The notes below the pieces were generated by a model, which was not told the origin of the DNA, searched no databases, and worked only from the letters and a program-made list of their open reading frames with translations. Positions 1-4,325 of a DNA stretch of 6,787 nucleotides are shown piece after piece. The stretch is taken from the NCBI GenBank assembly GCA_947440875.1, contig CANETG010000138.1, positions 1 through 6,787 on the forward strand, read 5' to 3'. Source of the DNA: Bacteriovoracaceae bacterium (lineage in GTDB: Bacteria; Bdellovibrionota; Bacteriovoracia; Bacteriovoracales; Bacteriovoracaceae). Both the position numbers and the translations under genes were made by a program. How positions within the stretch are numbered: position 1 is the stretch's first letter; every line of letters starts with the position of its first letter.

Positions 1-553
1 CTTTATTAACGGCCTCGATGCCGGCAGTATCTAAACGGCTATTTCCTGAGGAGCGATCAATTCTGACGTTCATAATCGATCCGTCAATCTGGAGGGTAAA
101 TGCCACGATCACAATTCCCGTCTGACCCAAGCGGCGCGCGGCCAGAGGATAAAACTTATTTTGATCAATTCTTTGTCTTAACTCAGCTTTGTAGATCGTC
201 TTGAGATCGGCGATCGCCGTTCCGGAAAGACTTCCCCCACCGTACCCTGGGATAGTTCCAGGCTTTCCGTCTCCCGTTCCTATTTCCGACGATTGAGAAG
301 TGGCCACTGGAGCGATCGGGACGGAAGGAAGTGTTTGAGAAGATTTTGAGCGGCGAGAAACTTTTGGTCGCGAAGGGGCCGACACAGAAGGAGGGCCCGC
401 CATGAGCATTTGGCCCGCGATTTTCAAATTAAGAATTTGGTTTCCCAGCCTGTGGTTATTGGCCTGGCTCGCGACTAAACCAAGACCCCCGAAAACCAAG
501 GCGAGGTGAACGAAAAAGACCGTGCTGAAGTGGGTTAAAAATCTGCGAGTCAT
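1..553 (-). CDS. TonB-family energy transducer, C-terminus cut by window edge
   Basis: Visible are 184 residues, read from an ATG at 553 to the left edge; the last roughly 15-25 residues should lie outside. TonB proteins span the inner membrane and pass proton-motive energy from ExbB/ExbD to outer-membrane transporters. Residues 1-5 are basic, and residues 8-29 form a single membrane segment. His16 lies 13 residues after the first arginine of an RRF motif, the same spacing as the essential His20 in E. coli TonB. Residues about 52-112 form a short Pro/Ser/Arg linker ending in a glycine-rich GYGGG stretch, without the long Glu-Pro/Lys-Pro repeats of classical TonB. From about 118 the TonB C-terminal domain is clear: YKAELRQRIDQNKFYP, then GxVxV-like strands, then SSGNSRLD. 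No ExbB/ExbD or receptor gene is visible. An in-frame ATG at 589 is possible, but the promoter prediction favours 553. It could be a TonB paralogue used for gliding or another energy-coupled system. Confidence 0.88.
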   Translation of the reverse strand, partial: MTRRFLTHFSTVFFVHLALVFGGLGLVASQANNHRLGNQILNLKIAGQMLMAGPPSVSAPSRPKVSRRSKSSQTLPSVPIAPVATSQSSEIGTGDGKPGTIPGYGGGSLSGTAIADLKTIYKAELRQRIDQNKFYPLAARRLGQTGIVIVAFTLQIDGSIMNVRIDRSSGNSRLDTAGIEAVNK

Positions 554-559
554 AAGTGT

Positions 560-588
560 TTTATATGCCAAACACTTTACGAAGTCCA
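560..588 (-). promoter_or_regulatory. Predicted sigma-70-type promoter of tonB, probably leaderless
   Basis: On the minus strand a -35-like TGGACT (583-588, 4 of 6 matches) and a -10-like TATAAA (560-565, 5 of 6) are separated by exactly 17 bases. The ATG at 553 follows the -10 by six bases, so transcription should begin at or beside the start codon. This agrees with the absence of any Shine-Dalgarno sequence upstream. The alternative ATG at 589 would overlap the -35 box and would then not be transcribed. Confidence 0.4.
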
Positions 589-594
589 TGGCCC

Positions 595-627
595 GTGACA
601 AATTTACGCACTATAAAAGCTTAATAT
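595..627 (+). promoter_or_regulatory. Possible promoter of the MscS gene (ambiguous)
   Basis: The best -35-like match is GTGACA at 595-600 (5 of 6), but its spacing to the -10 candidates is poor: 11 bases to TATAAA (612-617), 19 to CTTAAT (620-625) and 21 to TAATAT (622-627). A promoter must lie between 554 and about 625 because the upstream gene points the other way. I cannot say which hexamers are used. Confidence 0.22.
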
Positions 628-642
628 TCCTGAGGGGAACGC

Positions 643-1530
643 ATGATTGAGGGTCTTAAATCGGGGCTTTTGCCATTTCTTGAGCTTTGGAATCTTAAAT
701 TAATTACGGTTGCGGGAATTAAGCTCACTTTAGGATCCACTCTCCTCGCCCTCTTCCTCCTCGCTTTTGCCACTCGCCTTTCTCGGCTAGTGGTGAAAAT
801 TCTCAATCGCCGATTGATCGAGCCGTTCGTCGAAGACAAGGGTGCTCGGAATACCTATCAAACTTTTGCGTTCTACGGAGCTCTGGCGGGATTGGTGACA
901 CTGTCGATGACCGTCGCGGGCATTCCGCTGACTGTTTTCACAGTTGTCGGTGGAGCTCTCGCCATCGGAGTCGGTTTTGGTTCGCAAAATATCGTGAACA
1001 ATTTTATTTCTGGGGTGATTCTTTTGGTGGAGCAGCCGATTAAAGTCGGTGACGTCGTCGAAGTCGAAGGCATGGCCGGAGTCATCGAGTCCATCGGCAC
1101 TCGCAGCACAAAAATCAAAAATGCGGATGATAAAATTTTCATCGTCCCGAATAGTTTCTTCCTCGAAAAAGCCGTTCTCAATGGAACTTATGAAGCCTCC
1201 GTAGTTCGGAACGTGATTGATTTTGGCGTCGCCTACGGCTCCGACGTGTTGAAAATTGAACACGCTTGTTTGGACATCCTCCTGAACGCAGACGGCGTCC
1301 GTCAGGACCCGATGCCCATGGTATTGTTTGAAAATTTTAATGAATCCACTCTCGATTTCAAGATGGTTTTCTGGGCGGATATTCAAAGTGAAAACATCGC
1401 TCTGGTCAAGAGTGCGATTCGCTTCAAGGTCAATGAGAGATTCAAAGACCTCGGTGTAGAGATGGCGTTTCCCCAGAGGGACGTGCACTTAAAGTTATCA
1501 CGTCCCCTGGATGTCAAAGTTCTTTCTTAG
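643..1530 (+). CDS. MscS-family small-conductance mechanosensitive channel
   Basis: A 295-residue inner-membrane channel expected to open under membrane tension and release small solutes during osmotic downshock. Hydrophobic segments lie at about 22-46, 75-97 and 98-128, the three-helix core typical of compact MscS (E. coli MscS has 286 residues). The third helix is the family hallmark: a Gly/Ala-rich pore stretch VVGGALAIGVGFGSQNIVNN at 101-120, leading to the conserved FISGVILLVEQPIKVGD. The beta domain follows with IGTRSTKIKNADD and VPNS (151-171), and the cytoplasmic vestibule ends in FPQRDVHL at 276-283. The start is supported by a strong Shine-Dalgarno, AGGGGA, at 633-638. It is divergent from tonB and its TAG overlaps the stop of the peroxidase gene, so any terminator must lie inside that neighbour. 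The family assignment is firm; the ion preference cannot be read from sequence. Confidence 0.96.
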   Translation: MIEGLKSGLLPFLELWNLKLITVAGIKLTLGSTLLALFLLAFATRLSRLVVKILNRRLIEPFVEDKGARNTYQTFAFYGALAGLVTLSMTVAGIPLTVFTVVGGALAIGVGFGSQNIVNNFISGVILLVEQPIKVGDVVEVEGMAGVIESIGTRSTKIKNADDKIFIVPNSFFLEKAVLNGTYEASVVRNVIDFGVAYGSDVLKIEHACLDILLNADGVRQDPMPMVLFENFNESTLDFKMVFWADIQSENIALVKSAIRFKVNERFKDLGVEMAFPQRDVHLKLSRPLDVKVLS

Positions 1531-2054
1531 AGCTGCTTTTCGATGTCTTTGGTAAGCGACTCATCGAGGGGTCTCGTCGAGGACTTATAGCGTCCGACGA
1601 CTTCGCCTTTTTTACTTACGAGAATTTTTTCAAAGTTCCACCCAACTTCGGCCTGAAACTTCTTGGCCGACTTCTCGGTCAAGACTTTGTACAGCTCGCG
1701 CTTCTCTTTTCCGACGATCGATTTTTTCGTGAGAATCGGAAACGTTGCTGAATAGTTTTTCTGGCAGAATTCCAGCATCGCTTTATCGTCTTCTGGCGTC
1801 TGGCCGCCGAAATCGTTAGTAGGGACACCGACGAGAACGAAACCTTTCGCTTTGTATTTTTTATAAAGTGCCTCGAGGTCAGTCATCTGGGCAGTGTATC
1901 CGCACTGAGAAGCGATGTTCACCACGAGAACGGTTTTGCCTTTGAGCGTATCCAAGGAAAACTCTTTTCCGTCGATGGCCTTTTCTTTCACACTGTAAAA
2001 ATCCTGGGCAAAGACTGAACTCGAGAAGAGGACTGTGAAGACAAGCCATTTCAT
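1527..2054 (-). CDS. Exported glutathione peroxidase-family thiol peroxidase (Cys type)
   Basis: A 175-residue peroxidase expected to reduce hydrogen peroxide or lipid hydroperoxides. Residues 1-17 form a short signal peptide with a plausible cleavage after VFA, so the enzyme should act in the periplasm or at the envelope. The catalytic tetrad is complete: Cys51 in NIASQCGYT, Gln85 in FGGQTP, and Trp139 and Asn140 in GWNFEK. Cys97 in FCQKNYSATFPI lies 46 residues after Cys51, the same distance as the peroxidatic and resolving cysteines of yeast Gpx3 (36 and 82). This points to a thioredoxin-like reductant rather than glutathione. The third cysteine of yeast Gpx3 is Thr79 here. Length is normal for a non-selenium bacterial enzyme plus signal peptide. 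The ATG has a good Shine-Dalgarno, AGGAG, five bases upstream (2060-2064). It is divergent from the prenyl synthase and overlaps the MscS stop by four bases. Confidence 0.95.
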   Translation of the reverse strand: MKWLVFTVLFSSSVFAQDFYSVKEKAIDGKEFSLDTLKGKTVLVVNIASQCGYTAQMTDLEALYKKYKAKGFVLVGVPTNDFGGQTPEDDKAMLEFCQKNYSATFPILTKKSIVGKEKRELYKVLTEKSAKKFQAEVGWNFEKILVSKKGEVVGRYKSSTRPLDESLTKDIEKQL

Positions 2055-2081
2055 AGGAACTCCTGGGTTTTTGTTAAAGTC

Positions 2082-2110
2082 ATTATCCTTGCCTATTCTT
2101 AGGCCGTCAC
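2082..2110 (-). promoter_or_regulatory. Predicted sigma-70-type promoter of the peroxidase gene
   Basis: On the minus strand a -35-like GTGACG (2105-2110, 4 of 6) and a -10-like GATAAT (2082-2087, 5 of 6) are 17 bases apart. The implied start near 2075 gives a leader of about 20 bases that contains the AGGAG ribosome site. The promoter overlaps the oppositely directed one at 2089-2117, and the spacer holds the inverted repeat at 2091-2104. Confidence 0.45.
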
Positions 2111-2117
2111 ATAGATT
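2089..2117 (+). promoter_or_regulatory. Predicted promoter of the prenyl synthase operon
   Basis: TTGCCT (2089-2094, 4 of 6 to the -35 consensus) and TAGATT (2112-2117, 4 of 6 to the -10) are 17 bases apart. A start near 2124 would leave a short leader with the AAGGA ribosome site at 2128-2132. It is weaker than the opposing promoter and shares its DNA face. Confidence 0.3.
2091..2104. repeat. Short inverted repeat GCCTA-N4-TAGGC in the divergent promoter region
   Basis: Five-base perfect arms (2091-2095 and 2100-2104) flank TTCT. The repeat sits within or next to the -35/-10 spacers of both predicted divergent promoters, where a bound dimeric regulator could act on both. At 14 bases it is too short to exclude chance, and I know of no regulator with this site. 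Confidence 0.3.
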
Positions 2118-2139
2118 TGGTAGGACAAAGGACTAACAA

Positions 2140-3102
2140 ATGAAACTTCAGGAATTAAAGTCTTCTCTGGAAGAACTTCCTCTTGAAATGACCAAGCATA
2201 CCATCAGTGCCCTGACTCAGGAGCTGAACGGTCTCGTGCATGCGGGTGGAAAAAAATTCCGGCCTGGAATGCTCTTTTTAATGGGTGAACTTTTTGATTT
2301 GAAACCTTCTGATCTCACGACTTACGCTCGGGCGATCGAACTTACCCACGTGGCCAGTCTGGTTCATGACGATGTAATCGATCAGAGTCATTCGCGCCGA
2401 AATCACCCCACTATCAATCACCTCCGAAACAATACAACCGCAATTCTTGCCGGGGACTATCTTCTCGCAACAATCATGTCAGAGCTCGCGGGAATGAACA
2501 GAAACGATATCCTGATTGACCTAACTCGCTCGATTCAGGATTTGGCCGACGGAGAATGGCTCCAATACGATCTCAAAAAGAAAAACTTCGTCACATCTCA
2601 GGATTTGGAACTCATCTCGATCAAAAAAACGGGAAGCCTCATCCGTTGGTGTTGCACGACTCCCGGCAAGCTCGCCAATTCCCCCGAGATCTCAACTCTC
2701 AGTACACTGGGAGAAAAAGTCGGACTCATTTTTCAAATGGCCGACGATATCGTTGATGGTCTCAATCTTTCGGGACGCACACCCTTCCAAGACATCATCA
2801 ATGGGCAGCTTAACTTTGTGACGTTAAAACTCATCGAGCTCTATCCGGAGCTTGCTGTTTCCGTTTACAAATTTAAAGAGAATCCGATGGTCGGAATTCC
2901 CTGGACGATGGATCAGTACAACGAAGCGATCCGAGCGGTCGACCTTCTCATCCGCGCCGAGAACAATAATGTCGTTTCCATGTTCTCTCGCCTCTGTGAG
3001 GCAAGAAACAAAATAGAACTCGTTCCTGTCTTCAAACTTTCCATCGACCGAATTCAAAATAATTACGCTCAATTTTTTGATAAAATGCCGGGCAATAAGT
3101 GA
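2140..3102 (+). CDS. Polyprenyl diphosphate synthase (trans-isoprenyl, long-chain type)
   Basis: A 320-residue cytosolic enzyme expected to add isopentenyl units to an allylic diphosphate, making the side chain of a respiratory quinone or a similar polyprenol. Signatures in order: GGKKFRP (36-42); the first Asp-rich motif HDDVID (Asp77, Asp78, Asp81) followed by Arg86-Arg87; GDYLLA (105-110); KTGSL (163-167); and the second Asp-rich motif ADDIVD (Asp202, Asp203, Asp206). The residue five before the first motif is Ala72, small as in E. coli IspB, whereas short-chain enzymes carry a bulky aromatic nearby; this suggests a long product. The element that usually reads D-x-x-x-GK-x-TLP is DIINGQLNFVT here (218-228), so the lysine and threonine are replaced. 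AAGGA at 2128-2132 supports the ATG. The gene overlaps the next through GTGA. It could be a fully active enzyme or one subunit of a heteromer. Confidence 0.9.
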   Translation: MKLQELKSSLEELPLEMTKHTISALTQELNGLVHAGGKKFRPGMLFLMGELFDLKPSDLTTYARAIELTHVASLVHDDVIDQSHSRRNHPTINHLRNNTTAILAGDYLLATIMSELAGMNRNDILIDLTRSIQDLADGEWLQYDLKKKNFVTSQDLELISIKKTGSLIRWCCTTPGKLANSPEISTLSTLGEKVGLIFQMADDIVDGLNLSGRTPFQDIINGQLNFVTLKLIELYPELAVSVYKFKENPMVGIPWTMDQYNEAIRAVDLLIRAENNNVVSMFSRLCEARNKIELVPVFKLSIDRIQNNYAQFFDKMPGNK

Positions 3103-3602
3103 ACGAAAAAGACGAGAAGCTGATTCAGGATAGAAAGAATAAAATTCTCGATACCTTCGGCGATCGTGACAACCTCTACCGCTATCTTTTCGAAACGCTC
3201 GATAACTTTTTTTATCGCTACCTTGAAACCTCAATTTCAAATGATCTTCATACGACTGAAATTGTTCCGAACGTTTTCGGAGCACTTAGTTTTGAAAGCA
3301 ATATGCTGGAGGTTTTAAAGAAGCCTCACCCCCAAGCCAAGTCAGGAATTATCGATCTCGCCAAAACGGTTCCGAGAGAAAAAAATCCCACGGTCCGATT
3401 TGGACTTTGGGTAGAGATAAAAGATCTTTCTCAGGATTATGGGAAGATGAAAATTGTGAGTGAAATTAATTGGGGCTTTCCCGAATTCCAAGATTCCTCG
3501 AAGCGTCTGCAGAAAACGGTCAGTTTTGAGTACAATGATTTTCAGGTGTTCAGGAAAGAGCTTGCGCTTAAACTCGAAGAGGCTTCAGAGCTCTTCTTAT
3601 AG
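3099..3602 (+). CDS. Unrecognised soluble protein, translationally coupled to prenyl synthase
   Basis: I do not recognise this 167-residue protein. It has no signal peptide, membrane segment or cysteine, and is rich in Lys and Glu. Residues 1-45 look helical and charged with an aromatic patch, LDNFFYRYL at 34-42. Residues about 97-150 look like beta strands with conserved-looking Trp104 and Trp125, and 149-165 form a Lys/Glu-rich helix. The start is fixed: the GTG at 3099 directly follows an in-frame TAA (3096-3098), and its GTGA overlaps the synthase stop. No convincing ribosome site precedes it, so translation probably depends on ribosomes ending the synthase. Coupling suggests a related role, such as a partner or regulator, but that is inference. 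The open frame fills the space exactly up to the convergent dedA-like gene, sharing six bases at the stops, which argues that it is a real gene. Confidence 0.8.
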   Translation: MNEKDEKLIQDRKNKILDTFGDRDNLYRYLFETLDNFFYRYLETSISNDLHTTEIVPNVFGALSFESNMLEVLKKPHPQAKSGIIDLAKTVPREKNPTVRFGLWVEIKDLSQDYGKMKIVSEINWGFPEFQDSSKRLQKTVSFEYNDFQVFRKELALKLEEASELFL

Positions 3603-4277
3603 AGGGGTCGAAGGCTTCCTCACCCATTTCTGATAAACTTTTTTCCCCAGCCAAACCAAAGCAAGAAGACCTAATCCAATCAGAACCCATTTCTTGAATT
3701 CGGCCACTTTCTCAAGCATCACTGACCCGTAAGTTCCAAAAATATAAATCTGCGTAGGAACTGAAAATAGTGCGGCAGAGCCATCAACTAAAAGAAATTT
3801 CCACAGCGGGAGTCCTAAGAGTCCACAAGACAAGTGCCCTGGAAAACGAAGCCCCGGAGTGAAACGAAAAATTCCCGCAGCAAAACTTCCGTATTTTTGG
3901 AACCAACGGTTGATGCGGTCAAAACCCTCACCGGCAACTTGCTTCTGAAAAAATTTCGTCTTGATGATTTTTGCACCGAAGAGTTTACCAATGAGATACA
4001 CCACCGTATCGGACCCCAAGACCGCAAAGAAACTCACAAAGCAAAGTGTGACGATGTTCACCCCTTCCGCACCAGGGTAAGGAGGCGGATATTTATCCGG
4101 GTTCTGAGCGAGATTGGCGACAAGTCCCGAACTCACCAAAACAAGTTCTTCAGGAATAGGAAGTCCAAAAGAAGCCGCGAGCATGAAGAGGGTAACAAAC
4201 ATGTAAACGAACATCGGCTGGTAGGCGTACTGAGAAAAGAACGCCATGAGACTGTCCATCGTAAAAAAATCCATCAT
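3597..4277 (-). CDS. DedA-family membrane protein (SNARE-associated/VTT domain)
   Basis: A 226-residue inner-membrane protein. DedA/VTT proteins are linked to proton-motive-force maintenance and to moving lipids such as undecaprenyl phosphate or phosphatidylethanolamine between leaflets; which substrate applies here is unknown. Family marks: FGLPIPEELVL (37-47) with acidic Glu43/Glu44; GSDTVVYLIGKLFG (88-101) with Asp90; and FRFTPGLRFPGHL (137-149), where Arg138 and Arg144 are six apart like the essential pair of E. coli YqjA. Hydrophobic or re-entrant segments lie at about 22-55, 73-100, 130-180 and 197-211, with a basic tail. A proline-rich loop at 60-70 (PDKYPPPYPGA) looks distinctive. Start choice is uncertain: ATG at 4277, ATG at 4274, or an internal ATG at 4259; an in-frame TAA upstream excludes anything earlier. 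No good Shine-Dalgarno is present, in line with a near-leaderless message. It overlaps the upstream plus-strand gene at the stop. Confidence 0.93.
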   Translation of the reverse strand: MMDFFTMDSLMAFFSQYAYQPMFVYMFVTLFMLAASFGLPIPEELVLVSSGLVANLAQNPDKYPPPYPGAEGVNIVTLCFVSFFAVLGSDTVVYLIGKLFGAKIIKTKFFQKQVAGEGFDRINRWFQKYGSFAAGIFRFTPGLRFPGHLSCGLLGLPLWKFLLVDGSAALFSVPTQIYIFGTYGSVMLEKVAEFKKWVLIGLGLLALVWLGKKVYQKWVRKPSTPL

Positions 4278-4286
4278 AGTTTGGTA

Positions 4287-4315
4287 ATTTTAATGACTCT
4301 CCATATATCTGGAAA
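4287..4315 (-). promoter_or_regulatory. Predicted promoter of the dedA-like gene, near-leaderless
   Basis: On the minus strand TTTCCA (4310-4315, 4 of 6 to the -35) and TAAAAT (4287-4292, 5 of 6 to the -10) are 17 bases apart. Only nine bases separate the -10 from the ATG at 4277, so the untranslated leader would be about two to five bases. That explains the missing ribosome site, and gives dedA its own promoter despite lying downstream of the permease on the same strand. Confidence 0.38.
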
Positions 4316-4316
4316 G
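4297..4316 (-). repeat. Imperfect hairpin between the permease and dedA genes
   Basis: In minus-strand RNA, CTTTCCA (4310-4316) pairs with TGGAGAG (4297-4303) around a six-base loop, a seven-pair stem including one G-U. It lies 10 bases past the permease stop and has no T-run after it, so it is not a convincing intrinsic terminator. It also overlaps the predicted dedA -35 box. Confidence 0.22.
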
Positions 4317-4325
4317 GAAAAAGCC

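Noticed and set aside
589..589. Alternative upstream ATG for tonB, adding 12 residues
   Set aside because: No ribosome site, and it falls in the predicted -35 box; kept only as a minor possibility.
787..1488. Open frame of 233 codons on the minus strand opposite the MscS gene
   Set aside because: It lies fully inside a clear MscS gene, has no ribosome site, membrane segment or recognisable motif, and its composition is that of an antisense shadow.
1547..1590. Possible bidirectional terminator near the MscS/peroxidase junction
   Set aside because: Only a four-pair CGAG/CTCG stem without a T tract was found.
2824..3285. Minus-strand open frame across the prenyl synthase and unknown gene junction
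   Set aside because: It spans the overlap of two supported plus-strand genes and shows no family signature or start signal.
3576..3596. Hairpin GAAGAG-N9-CTCTTC near the end of the unknown gene as a terminator
   Set aside because: The stem is only six pairs, lies inside coding sequence and is followed by TTAT rather than a T run.
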